DNA of 64,000 nucleotides, from NCBI GenBank assembly GCA_038049695.1, contig CP142457.1:58958501-59022500 (forward strand), written 5' to 3'. The notes beneath the pieces were generated by a model. It did no database searches. It worked only from the letters and a program-made list of their open reading frames with translations, and was not told the origin of the DNA. The stretch's first letter is position 1, and each line of letters starts with the position of its first letter. This DNA comes from Cinnamomum chago (lineage: Eukaryota; Streptophyta; Magnoliopsida; Laurales; Lauraceae). Position numbers and translations under genes: made by a program. Below, in pieces: positions 13,083 through 25,121 of this stretch.

Positions 13083-15533
13083 CGAGAATCTATTATATCA
13101 AATTTGGTAGATATTTTTTTGTATGCTTGCAAAGTGAATAGTTATCAAACATAGTGCACCGGCGTTTTTAACGCCCCTCCAAATTGGCCCACTAGGATTT
13201 ATGATGATCACGGAAGCCCATTACATGAAAACCCCATATGAAACCTATCTATGTACAAAATTCTGACTCTATAAGATCATCCTAGCTCTTTTATCTATGA
13301 CCCTAAATTTTAATGGTTTTAGGGGCATCATTTTCTTATGATTTCAATCCAATTATGAGAAAAAGTTTGATGAGTGTCCGGGGGGGGGGGGGGGGGGGGT
13401 TTGTTTTGAAAATATTAGATTGACTTAAGACGAGCCCCATGAAAAGAAAAAAAAAAAGCCAAAGAAAGGGGGATATCATTACAAGGTGGCTTGTCATTAC
13501 TCTTATCATTATTATTATTATATATATGAAGAATATTCATGTTCATCCATTCCTCCCCATAATTAAGATGAGGGACACTTGTGTAATTGAAAATATTCTT
13601 GTGCAAAAGGGCAAAAAGCGATATATATGGTCATATGTAAAAGAGGATTGTTTATTTACAAAGAGGAAAAGTCAATTAAGTATCTCTCACCCTACAATGA
13701 GAGATGGATGTACGTGATATGAAGTAATGTCATCTGGCTTCCTCTTATCTCAATCTAAGCCCGGCTTAAGTTTGACACTCATTCAAGTTGTTTAAGTCCT
13801 CTAATTAATCCTATAGCTTTATCTAATAGCTAACAATTGAATAATTTTGAGGTTCACAAAATATGCACCATTTGATATGGTGGCAAGGTGACCTTACAAT
13901 CAATCCCTTTGGGCTTCATGATCAATATAAAGGTGGGTTTCACAGGCTATTCTAAGCTTAGGGACATCAAACCATTTATAACAAACATGAAGGGGTGTTT
14001 CCTGTTTCTAAAATGGCCTTAGACTCAAAACTGACATCGTATCCCGTGGGGTCCATTGGTCCTATGGACATGCCATGTGCTTTTTTTTTTTTCCTACAAT
14101 GGGGATTCAACTCCCCTATCTCGCGCACATACCCCCGTCTCTAGTTTGGGGAGCAACAGCCATGGACTGCATATCCTCTTTAACACAAAAACAGAGGGCA
14201 CTCTCTTTGACATTAGACGAAGACTATCCATGTTTTAGCATGGATTGGAATCGGAATATCGTAGTTTATAGAATAGAACCTGTGGAAGATTTTATGAGGT
14301 AACTCAGTTGTCTTAAATTATAAGACGATTTTGATACAAAGTAAACTTTTGGAATTAGGTTCATTGGATGTTGATAATAATTTAACTCGCAGTAAGGCAA
14401 AAAAAGAGATAGTCATTAGATGAATGACAAAGCTCATATTTCAACTACTTATTTTGCAACCTTATAAGCTCAAGTGAATATGAAACTTTTTTTTCTTTTT
14501 TAATTGTTGGATAAATCTCAAGGCTTCTTTTATTTGGCACCTAGTGGACTTTTCAAGTCGTGGCACGCATGAAGAAGGCCTTGCTGCTGAAATCATAGAA
14601 GATGCAGATCCTTCTAGCATTATAGATAGATTTCAATCAGATACACGAATAACTATGACATTGTGAATAATTTAAATATAATAGCACAAGAACATGACAT
14701 GTGAAAGTTAATATCAATGTCCCTCTCCTGCCCAAGCAATTAACAATAAATATTATTGTTTATCTAATTAAAAACTAAACAGCAAGATTGTCTATTTAAA
14801 GAAGCTCTTCACCATTTTCGAAAGACCATAAGAACAAATTTAGAAAATGGAAGGTGACTTTTTAGTGACCCATAAATCCTAACATCGATCGTTAATAAAG
14901 AGGAATAACCTTTTTGTCATTTAATGTCTTTCACTCTCGATTCCTCTCTTTTTTATCTTTTCTCTTAATTTGATCGGTTATTTTGCTTTAGCACGCCCCT
15001 CATACAAATAAACATGCCTAAGATCCAACTATCTAAGTCATATCATAAGCATCAAAAGTAGTTTTAATTTGTCACTAATCTTCACAGCAATCATCAGATG
15101 GCCCCAATTCTTGAAACTGAAACCCAATATGGCCATAGTGTAATCATCTAACCAACAGTTCTTCTTCTGTCGATTGTGGACTTGCGCGTATCACGTTCTC
15201 ACTTTCATAATGTTATATGAACGAACCCCACTCATTACAGGATTACCCAAAGGGGAGAGGACCAATCCTCTAAAAAAAAATGCCTTGAATAAGATCCTTA
15301 TCAACTCCCGCCAATTTCCAATAATTGAGCTTGAATGTAGATCCACACGTTCAGATACTGTTAATGATGGGTTTCGAATTCAAATCTCTTAATGAGTTTG
15401 GATTCGGGTTGGCATTTAAAAAAGTTGAAGAAGAAATGAGTTGGATCGAGGTTCATCTCATTCGAATCTATCCAACCAGACCCAACTTATGCCGACCTAG
15501 TGATCAGGCCCGAGGCATCCCTGCATCAGCATG
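13083..15533. other. Gene A upstream region and gene-free DNA
   Basis: It contains a 20-nt G homopolymer at 13380-13399 and an A/T-rich interior. From about 15035 to 15245 the sequence is paralogous to 26565-26800, so it belongs to the duplicated dioxygenase unit. Short ORFs at 13439-13717 and 14056-14302 have no recognisable domain. Confidence 0.45.
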
Positions 15534-15538
15534 TGACG
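15534..15538 (+). promoter_or_regulatory. TGACG motif upstream of gene A
   Basis: A single TGACG core (in gtgacgtaag) lies about 41 bp upstream of the proposed TATA-like box and about 155 bp upstream of the ATG. TGACG is the core of as-1-type sites bound by TGA bZIP factors in salicylate-responsive promoters. One pentamer is weak evidence and could be chance. Confidence 0.3.
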
Positions 15539-15578
15539 TAAGTGCCAAAGACTCCTCCAATGAGTCAACCATTTTTTG

Positions 15579-15589
15579 TATATTTATTA
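15579..15589 (+). promoter_or_regulatory. TATA-like box of gene A
   Basis: TATATTTATTA lies about 105-115 bp upstream of the ATG at 15693. Genes C and D have TATA-like sequences at comparable distances (about 115-130 bp), which supports a shared core-promoter layout. Confidence 0.4.
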
Positions 15590-15692
15590 AGCTTCTCCCT
15601 TTGGGAACTTCCGGGAACCTCACACTCTCGTTCTCGATTGCTTCTGTCTCTCTCTGTAAAATTAAGTCTATCTTGAAACTTGAGAAAAAAAC

Positions 15693-18442
15693 ATGGCCCA
15701 AACTACTCTCCTCTCCACCGGCTCAAGATTCAGTACCCTCCCAGAAACCTACATCAGGCCCGAGTCTGAGAGACCTCGCCTATCAGAAGTCGTCCCCCTC
15801 AAAGTCCCATTGATTGACTTAGATAGCTCCAAAGACAGAGAAGAAATCATACGCCAGATAGGCCATGCTTGTCGTGATTTCGGCCTATTCCAGGTTTTAT
15901 ATCATCCTCGATCCCTCTTGTTTAAAAAACTTTGATTTCTTGCTATGTGCCTACATATATATTTGTGTTGATATGCATGTTGCTATGCATATTCTAGGTA
16001 ACAAACCATGGGATTTCTACAGAGTCAACTCAGAAAATGTTTGCAATCGCCAGGGAATTCTTTCATATGCCAGTGGAGGAAAAGATGAAATATTACTCGG
16101 ATGACCCATCAAAGAAAATGAGATTGTCAACGAGCTTCAACGTGAAGAAGGAGAAGGTGCATAACTGGAGGGACTATCTTCGACTTCACTGCTACCCGTT
16201 GGAAGAATTCGTAAATGACTGGCCTACCACACCCCAATCTTTCAAGTAAAATATGTTTACTTTCTCAAACCATCAATGGAATTTTTATTCTTTAGTTGGG
16301 TGAATCATGAATCATGAATGGTAAGTCTTCGGCGCTTAATAAGGACTCACAGTCACTTTTTTTTTTCCTCTTTCCTCTGGGTTTTTTCTTAGGGGTTCCA
16401 AACCCTTTGGACTGGATTAATTTCTCTGGGCTAATCCCTCCGGGCCTAGAGGCAAGCTGGGTAAACTCTCTTTAGTACAGTTTCGAACCTACAACCTTGG
16501 ACGGCGCAAACGGAAACGGTGGACCTAGGCCAACGGTCACTTGTCACTACCAATACAATGCTTACATGGAACCGTCCATCATAAAAGCACCCTTTTAAAT
16601 TGAGAAACATAACCCAGTGGCGAAACCAATGCGCATTAGTGGTCCTGGCCCCCCTTAGATTTGAGAAAATCTATACATGATCTCAATATTCTAACGGTTG
16701 CCCCCCTCAAGATTTGAATTGAATTAGTTTTAACACGTTTCCACCATATACTAACATATGAAAGTAAACTTTAGATCTTACATATGAAAGAAACATGACG
16801 TCTATTTAATAGATTACACAACTCTATGCTGCTATTATATAAATAATATAAATACAGCTGACTTATTGGAGTATACGCGTTTTTATAGCACCAAGGATTC
16901 ATCAAATCTCCAACCAAATTCTGGCTGTCAGCACCCCTGATAAAAATGAGTGAAGTGTGTCCCTCTCCCTCTCTCTCTCAGCATTCTGCAGTTTATAGTA
17001 CAACCGATCTCTCTCTCTCTCTCAGCATTCTGCAGTTTATAGTGCAACCGATCTCTAGACGAATATAAAATTTCATGACTTTTCAATAAAAGCACGTTGC
17101 CAAAACTTGGATCTTCTCCTTTATTCCCTTTCTCTCATTTGGGCATTAGGGTTTAGATGAAAGCATGATGAGAACTCGTAGTTACACTCTTTTTCTCCTT
17201 TAAGTTTCCTAGTATAGCAAAAGGGAGGAGAAAAAGGAGTTGATGTTAATTTTGTTAAAACCAGTAACTGATTTTTGTCAAGATTGAAAACCTTTTGAAT
17301 GCATTTAGTTGTTATAAGATGATGCGCTTGGAATCTTGCCTACGTCAGAAATAAAACGTATCATCTTTGTTGAGCAAGCTTTAACCTGTGGACGGGTTGT
17401 GTGAGACCCCAACCCCGAAGCACTCTATTGAGGCAAGATCAGGTCAAGTGACATGTGAGCTAAGAGACGTAATCTACTCGGGAGAAGGGTGGAGTGCCAT
17501 TAGCACCGTGATGCCTTGTCCCAGTCCTACGTTAGAAATATCCAAGTCCAGACCCTGTGTATATATGGACAACCTAGTCATAACCTCACACAATGTGTTT
17601 TAAAACTTAGTGTTCGGTGGACAAATAGTGAGCCTGGGTAGTTACAGGTTCGTGCAATAACTGAGAATTAAGAGAGACAAGATGACAGAAGAAAGTTTGG
17701 AAAATGGATGGGTTTTATTTTCATAAATTTCATAAAAGGAAAGGATACTCATTTTTTGAAGCTGACCTATGCTCTTCATTGTTAACTACATTTGGCATAA
17801 ATCTCATAGATTCAATTCTTATGTATTTAAATGGAAACAAACTAGCTCTTGATGTTTTAAATACTAAATTAGCCCTTCCCACGAGTTCTACAACCTACAC
17901 CAGCATGTCATATGGTTGTCTCTAAAAATACAACTTGAACATGTCACTAAAGCATCCCTTGCTATATCTCAGCTCGTCAGGGACACCAGTGACCAAACAC
18001 CTACTTGAGGGGTTAGAGTGCATTAATTCCGGTTGTTTTAATAGGTAAATCTTGAGAGAGAAAAAATGCCATTAAAGCATAGATGTACAAGTGCTGAGCT
18101 GCTAATTAAGTTGGCCCAAAGAGGATTAAAACTTCAAGATTTTGTCCAAAAGGGAATTTCATAAAGTATTAATGACAAGTGTTGAGCAGCTAATTGAGTT
18201 GGCTCTAAGGGGATTAAAATCTCATGATTTCCTCCAAAGGGAAGATTCAACATATTCATCCTCAATCTCGAAGAGAACTTCTAGTTCTTACCCCTGAAGC
18301 ATGAGCGCTTACTTTCAGGATTGCAGCAATACTATAATTTGCGTTAGCTTGTGTTAAGATCCATATAATTGAAAATCCAAAAGCCAAAGTCATGACACCA
18401 TATCTTTATTAATCTATAATTTATTAGACAACACCTATTCAC

Positions 18443-18492
<50 letters not shown>

Positions 18493-19792
18493 AGCATAAA
18501 AATGCATGTCCTTGTCGTGGTCGATCCGGCAGTCCATGACCACCACTATATACACGACTAAAGACACTTTATTTGGTCAGCAGACACCTTCTGCGGTGCA
18601 CATGGCAGAAGGAGATGATGATAAGGTCAGACCCACTACCAAGTCTGAAGAATATCACCATCACTTCTCAAATGCCCATCTCCCAGGTTGAGACAATGAG
18701 CCACTCACTGGCTAGCATTTAAGAATCGTTTTTAGCCATCCTTTTGAAGGCAACAAATCAAAGGGCTAAGACTGTCTAGAAACTGTAGTTTCCTAACTCA
18801 TGCAGCATGGTAGTCCTAATCCACCATCAGCTGCCAGCAGCTGAAGAGGATTGTCTCTAGTCTCTTGTGTCTCGTCTTTCGTCTCTAGAACATTAAAAAA
18901 GAAAAAAAAAATGTGATGTGGTTGAGACGTGTACGAAACTGGCACCCCAAATTCAAAATAAAGAAAATCTAAAGAATGCTTAGATCAGGCACACAATGGA
19001 CGCATAGTCAGAACTTTCGGTTTAATAGAATTTAAAACTTCTGTATACGCATATGGAACCTTTGTTATAATTTGTTATTTAGTGATAATATTGGAGTCCT
19101 TGTGTGTAATTTTGCTTCTGCCGTGACAGGGATGTGGTGAGCAACTACTGCAGAGAAGTGAGAGAACTTGGGTTCAAACTACTTGGAGCAATCTCTGAAA
19201 GCTTAGGCTTACAAAGGGACTACATTGAAACAGTGCTTGGTGAACAAGGCCAGCACATGGCTATGAATTACTACCCACCATGTCCTCAGCCAGACCTGAC
19301 TTATGGATTACCGGCCCACACGGACCCAAATGCGATTACAATTCTTCTTCAAGATCATGAGGTAGCAGGCCTGCAGGTCCTGAAAGAAGGCAAGTGGACT
19401 GCGGTCGACCCGCACCCCAACTCGCTCGTTATAAACATAGGAGACCAAATACAGGTAAAATTTCAATCAACAAAGCAGAAATCATCTGTTTGTTTTCAGT
19501 TTTTTTCTTCTGTTTACTGAACATGGGTTTGTAAGGAAAATTGCAAGTGCAGGCGTTGAGTAATGGGAGGTATAAAAGTGTGTGGCATCGGGCTATTGTT
19601 AACTCTAATAGGGAGAGATTCTCAGTGGCATCGTTCCTATGTCCTGCAAATGATGCAGTTATCGCCCCGGCAAAGAAGCTAACCAGCGAAGAATCTCCAG
19701 CAATATACAGGAATTTCACGTATGATGAGTATTACAAGAAGTTTTGGAGCAGGAATTTGGATGATGAGCATTGCTTGGAGCTCTTCAAGTAG
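15693..19792 (+). CDS. DMR6-like 2-oxoglutarate/Fe(II) dioxygenase, gene A
   Basis: Four exons: 15693-15893, 15998-16245, 19130-19454 and 19553-19792 (TAG stop), 337 aa. All introns are GT-AG; the second splits the codon for K150. The N-terminal DIOX_N region (about residues 38-150) contains VTNHGI at 68-73. The catalytic jelly roll holds N196-x-Y198, H213-T-D215 and H270 (iron ligands) and R280-x-S282 (2-oxoglutarate carboxylate). Spacing and the NYYPPCP...GLPAHTD signature place it in the DMR6/DLO clade, whose members are soluble enzymes of about 340 aa. Characterised relatives hydroxylate salicylic acid at C5 or C3, or act as flavone synthase I; the substrate here is unknown. The start ATG is supported by alignment with genes C and D, which begin MAE.LLSTG. 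The protein ends ..CLELFK. No frameshift or lost key residue is seen, so it is probably functional. Confidence 0.92.
16972..17056. repeat. 44-bp tandem duplication with CT tracts
   Basis: The block 'cagcattctgcagtttata' preceded by a (CT)n tract occurs twice, starting at 16979 and 17023, with one base difference downstream (agtaca/agtgca). It lies within intron 2 of gene A. Confidence 0.75.
18446..18487. repeat. (AT)n microsatellite
   Basis: An uninterrupted AT dinucleotide repeat of about 42 bp lies in intron 2 of gene A. It is likely to be length-polymorphic. Confidence 0.9.
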
Positions 19793-22700
19793 GGTTGCAA
19801 ATGGGCCACTCTGGGCCAGGCAGATAGATGGTTGTCCAAGTCGATCCATCCGTTTTCATTACTAGGAATCCAGATTGAGTTAAGCCAACCGCTAGACTAT
19901 TGGGTTGTATCCCCCCGTGTCATTCTAATGGGGGGCTGAAATGGTGTTAAAGTGAGATTTACCCCAATGCCAATATATGGGTAGCCCGTTACTTTAAGCA
20001 ATTTGGATTTATGAAGGTGCGGCCTTAAAAAAACCTCCATGCAAGCACACTGTAGGAGACTTGATCTTGGTCATTAGACACAACATTTATGCCTGGATCC
20101 CTCTCCTGCTCAATATGAATGTGGGCCTGATCCCACAATCCTAACAACCAAGCCTTATTCACATGAAGCAGGGTTGAATTCCTCCTGGCCCAAGCTGGTA
20201 TGGTCCACTTGCACAACTATTGCAATCACCTAAAATAAACTTCATTTTATTAGATGTAGGGCTTCTCTTTTAAATGTTGTAATGGCTGCCAAACTGCATT
20301 TCTTGTATCTGAGATTCTATGGTTTAAAGGTAATGATTTAGTTGGAACTAGGAATATGATAATATATCACTATCATTATGACATCAGTATACAAAGTCTA
20401 CAATCATATGAATTTTTTTCCAGTTAGGTCGGGCTACCGGTCAGATCGATCCCTAGGCATGTGTGTGAAACAAAGGTGACAATACCACTCAACCATGAGT
20501 GTGTTGGCCACAATTAAATGAAATTAATTCCAATCATGGGCAACAGTAATTTTGAGTGGCAATGAGTTGAGTTGGATCAATTTGAGTTGGACTGCAACTT
20601 AGTATACTGAGTGGTGCTCAACCCAGGCCATTTCTTAATCATGGTGGAGTGTCAACCCAAACCCTAAATTCATGGGTTGAGTTGGTAGATTGTGTAGCAT
20701 GTATGGCCTCATTCCAGACCCAACCATTTCATTTATCGGGTTGTAAATGTTAACCCAAACCCAAGATTACCAGGCTAGCGGGTTAGGCCCAAATTGCCAC
20801 CCCAATCTCTGATCTAACAAGAAGAGATGTAACAAATGCCAGCCAAGGCCTAGTTTAAGAAATGGTCACAGCTCACAAGGGTGCAAGTCCGGCCTGCGTG
20901 GGTCCAACCCAAACTCAAACCTTTGCCAACTTCGAACAAAGATCCTCAACCCGGAGTAGATCACCAATTCAATAATCCAAGTCCAACCCGGCCAACCCGA
21001 TCTTCATTTATTTAAACATAAACCTAAGTCCCAAACCCCCCAAGTTCTGCAAGAGCCCCAAATTTTTTAGTATTCAATCCCCAGATTTTTCTTATCAGTT
21101 TCTGAATGCCCATATCAATTTCATAAATAGATCAATAGACAGCATAAGAATTTAACAAAATATGATCAGATATGAAAATCTTCATAAAACCACAAAATCC
21201 AAACCCAACAATAAATTCTGTATGGAAAAAAGAAAATGAAATCTCTATCTATTTAAAAACTACAATATTAGAAAGCCCTAAATCTATTAGATGGAGACTG
21301 GGGAGAAACGGATAAACCCTCCAAGTATATTGATGTAATTGGAAAAAAAAAAAAAGAAGAGTATAATAAATCTACTCCAGACATAGAATATAGAAAACAT
21401 GAGAATGTAAAGTACCTGATGCCTGTAATATCATCACCTAACTTTTTCATCCAAGTTGTGCTACTGATTCCAAAAGCTCTAGATTTCCTCTCCTGGGTCT
21501 TAGAATCTCAACTGGAGAGCAAGGTAGCTATAGGAACCCTGCTAGGGAAAAGGAAAATAGGAAAAGGCCCCCTTTTTGTTGGTGGGGAAGAAGGGAGAAG
21601 CCCTGTTGGCTTCTTTACTATGTCATCCTGCCACAAGTCCCTGCTCTTTTAACTCTTTTCTTTTTAAAAAATGGAGACCCTGGCGCTCCAAAATGTGATG
21701 GATAATTAAGTGGGCCTCTCCTAATAGGAATTAGTCATGGGGTTTAGTACCCATTTAAATGCATTGGGCTGTTGGATGGAATGTGCTGGTGAACACTTAT
21801 GGGCCGTGGATCAAATGGGGTAGATGATGATCCAAGCCTCCGCCGTTATACATAGGGCCTGAGGCAGCTCCACAAGAGCCAACACTCACAATCATGTGAT
21901 CGCATGCTTGGCTGAGGGGCTCCCTTGGGGGTATTTGGTGTGCTTTAACAGCCACCTTACCTCTTTTTTATGACGTGGGTATTTTTGTGGTCTTCGACCA
22001 AACAAGACTAATCCCTCGGGTGGCATCTCTTAAATTCACACAAATGCACATAGATCAAATTTAGGGCTTTTTAAATGCAAGATGTGGAGGGCAAACCCAC
22101 GCCATATGCCACTCCATCGACTCCCCGGTGAGTTTTACGACAATCTTGCTAAAATAGTAAATAAATAAATAAAACCCTCTTAATAAAAAAAAACCATTGA
22201 ATTTATTAATTTCAAATCATGTTGGATCATTATCATTCCTAATATTATAAATTGGGTCCCAATCAATCCGGATCATGAAAACTACTTATTGTGGAGGAGC
22301 CAATTTGTTATTGATCTTAAAGGGTAAATAAACGTCTCAATTATGCTGATTGATGTTAAGGGTAAATAAACGTCTCATTTATGTTGATTGATGTCACCTG
22401 TAACCAAAGATGTATCTTTGAGATGCAAACAATCTAACCTCGGGTATTTTAATTCACAATATGAAGTTTTCATGGAGTAAGATTCATTGATGTTATTATG
22501 GGTCGATGCTACACTGACTCCATTTAAGATATATCAGTTGAATATGGTTCGGATGACTTTGGCATTTTCAAAAAAAAAAATTCATAGCCTCTTTCGCAGG
22601 AAATACTTTTATACAGAGATGCAAAAAATCAAACTCAATTTTGCACTTATACGCGGGCGGAAAGAAAATCAAACACATCTAACGATGAGAATTTTGCATT

Positions 22701-23669
22701 GTAGAAAACTTTCTCACATTTTTTTTTTTTTTTTTGCTTTATTTTTGCGGAAATATGGCTGCACAAACATAACCTTATACTCAATTTAACTCTTTTGTTT
22801 GCATCCAAAGTCTATTGGATCTCAATTTAAGTCTTTCATTTGCATCCAAGGGTCATTTGCCTCTTACATGTGATTGAAAAATGAGATTTACATATGTAAA
22901 TGCTACAAATGAAAATATTGTATGCGCAATATTACACAGGTCAAACACATTACCTTGTTTGTCAGATTTGGCATTTTCACGAGTGAATGAGTGCACTATC
23001 GTTTTTAGATATATTTTGAAGTTTTTAATGTTTTACACAAATATATCAAAATCTATTAAGAGTTAAGATATGACACTAAACTTTTTGATAATCACCATTA
23101 ATATAAGATTACAAAGATAATATGTTGATTGGAAGACTTTCTGATGGTCAACACGCTCGTGGTTGAATGGTGTCACATTGTTTGTTTGTAGCGTAAAGTA
23201 AAATGAAATAAAATTGAATGTCAAATAAAGAAAAAAGAAAATACGATAGTAAAAACACAAATGACAACAAAGTACTCTTAAAAAGCATAAAATGACAAAA
23301 AAAAAAAGACATATTTATTTCCAACTCTATTTTCTTTCTTGTTTTCTTGATTTGACTAACCATTGGTCCTCAAGTTGAATGTATCAATCACTCTTTTAAT
23401 AAGATTTTAAAAAATAAAACTTTTTAACTCAATCTGAGTTCTAGTGTGTAGTAGAGAGTTGGAATTCAAAAGATGAACTGATGGATGAGATAAAAAAAAA
23501 ATGATAGTTAAATTGAAAAAACAAAATGCACGCCCCCATTTTTTATTTTTTTTTCAAAATCATAAGAGTATGTTGGTAATGTCAAGAAGAGTTTGTAATT
23601 AGACATGAAATCCAAGTTACCTTTGTAAAGTGTAGAAGAGTCGGTCAACAAACAACAAGTGTATTGTGT
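19793..23669. other. 3' flank of gene A and gene-free DNA
   Basis: The first 60 bases after the stop ('ttgcaaatgggcc...gggccagg') are shared with genes C and D, so they are probably 3' UTR. About 20500-21450 aligns with the B flank at 32920-33610, including the 'agcataag.atttaac' and 'gaaaatcttcat' blocks, which marks it as part of the duplicated unit. On the minus strand, 21415-21450 reads a short ATG-initiated peptide (MKKLGDDITGI) ending at a GT donor. It is exon-like but unsupported. 22560-22770 resembles decayed TIR DNA with 'gcggaaat' motifs. Confidence 0.5.
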
Positions 23670-24034
23670 TAGGGATGTAAATGGGTCATCAATTATCTGA
23701 TTGTCCAAAAGTTTTGACTTGTTAAAACGGGTTTGGACCCTTATTTAGGTACTGATAATCAAATGGGTCTGGTTCAAGGTCCTTTATTTGGACTCGTGAA
23801 CTAAACAGGTCCATTTCCAGGTCCGATTCTACCTTTGTTTTACCTGTGGATCCGAGACCTGACGTATCACCTCAATCCCATTCTCTACTAGATCCGAACC
23901 AGTACCCATCCCTTATATGGAACTGACTCCATCTTCTTATTAACAGTTTTGATTCCAGAACCAGGAAACCGGTTATGGTTTCGATTTTGGATCCACCATG
24001 GACTCAGATTGAAACCAACCCATTTACATCCCTA
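23670..24034. mobile_element. hAT-like MITE, 365 bp
   Basis: The ends are inverted: TAGGGATGTAAATGGGT on the left, and TAGGGATGTAAATGGGTT as the reverse complement of the right end. Flanks are TATTGTGT (23662-23669) and CACTGTGT (24035-24042), a 6/8 match compatible with an aged 8-bp hAT duplication. The interior is full of 'ggtccgg/aaccgg' motifs and resembles the element at 33735-34069 in opposite orientation. It has no transposase. Confidence 0.7.
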
Positions 24035-24472
24035 CACTGTGTATTTCATGAGGGTTAGAATCAAGACATTATTTGATTTTACGTGACCTGACCACGGTCA
24101 AGGTGCCACAGACTTTGAATTTTATATCCTAACAATGAGAAGTAATTGGTAAATAAAATACAATGTTTTTCTGTAATTTTGTTGTAAAAGGATAAAAGCC
24201 TCTTATTTTTGCATTTTATCTTCATTTTTATTTTTACATAATCTATACATCCTACATGAGCAAAGCAATGTCCCCTTGTCTTCCCATAATATAATGACAA
24301 AACCAACACGTGTCTCCAACCACGTGTGTGTCTCTGGGCGCAACTCGAGAGTGATTCACACAAATGACAAATCACCTCCTCCCAATACCCAAGTCCCAAG
24401 TCGGCAAGTCCCAAACATCTAAATTACCAAACCACCCTCTCCCACTCACATTATTCCAAGTCACTTCATTAC
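24035..24472. other. Gene-free stretch between two hAT insertions
   Basis: No feature recognised. The minus-strand 111-codon ORF at 24079-24414 has no recognisable domain. Confidence 0.4.
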
Positions 24473-24600
24473 CACATGCCTAGGGATGGCAACGGGGCGG
24501 GGCGGGGACGGAATTGGGGTCCCCCGGCCCCGCCCCCGCCCCGACTTCGGGGCACAATTCCCCGCCCCGCAATTATAAAAATTTTAAATATGCAGGAGTT

Positions 24601-24656
24601 GGAATTCGAACTTGGGTGGGAAAGTAACTAGAGGTTTGTCTTACCACTAGACCAAA
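24601..24656 (-). repeat. tRNA-like segment with pol III A and B boxes (SINE head or tRNA relic)
   Basis: On the minus strand, TGGTCTAGTGG (24654-24644) fits the internal A box, and AGTTCGAATTCC (24612-24601) fits the B box. The spacing of about 42 nt between box starts is that of a real tRNA. The acceptor stem is not well formed, so it is a tRNA-derived repeat or pseudo-tRNA rather than a functional tRNA gene. It sits inside the hAT element. Confidence 0.45.
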
Positions 24657-24739
24657 CTTCTTTTGTTGTAATGCTTTACCTTATTTAAAATATATTCATA
24701 TATTCAAGATTGTTACACACATATACATATATATGTATG

Positions 24740-25121
24740 GGGAAAGGGTCCTGTAAGGACCGTCCTTACGGTCCGCATAGTTCAAAATGCCCACTGGGGC
24801 CCACGTTATGACCCATCCAAATTGACCATACATTCACAACCTCCTTATAGACACCGAATCCCATGAATTTGCATGGATTGGGATGAACTAGACCGTTAGA
24901 TTGATGGTCAATTTTTCTTGTTTGATATAAAGTTGTTAAACTTTTGGACCATAGATGAAAGGGTTAGAGGTATTAGATTGACTTCAAATTTGATATGTAG
25001 GTTGGCCCCACTTGAATCTTTTGGTCCCCCTCTGTCCCATGACCAGTGGGGTCTCACGGTGGGCCCCACTTGGCAGTCCGCACAGTAAGTTGTAAGGACG
25101 GTCCTTACAGGACCCTTTCCC
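24740..25121. mobile_element. 382-bp MITE with 30-bp perfect TIRs, nested in the hAT element
   Basis: 24740-24769 and 25092-25121 are exact reverse complements over 30 bp, starting GGGAAAGGGTCCTGTAAGGA. TGTATG flanks both sides (24734-24739 and 25122-25127), but the surroundings are TATG-rich, so the true duplication length is uncertain. Perfect TIRs point to recent insertion. The interior has 'ggggccca' and 'tggtccccct' blocks shared with the element at 51992-52290. Confidence 0.85.

Larger units (their letters stand above)
16246..19129 (+). other. Intron 2 of gene A (2.9 kb)
   Basis: It begins GTAAAAT and ends GTGACAG. It contains a 44-bp-period duplication near 16972-17056 (CT-rich tract plus 'cagcattctgcag'), a TA microsatellite and no foreign ORF of note. 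The part from about 17880 to 18900 can be aligned by eye with intron 2 of gene C (about 37160-38100). The 18600-18830 part also aligns with 31797-32060 next to gene B, so the duplicated unit included this intron. Confidence 0.8.

Noticed and set aside
15325..15813. 162-codon + ORF overlapping gene A exon 1
   Set aside because: It reads exon 1 of gene A out of frame and extends upstream through promoter DNA; the in-frame start at 15693 is supported by paralogues.
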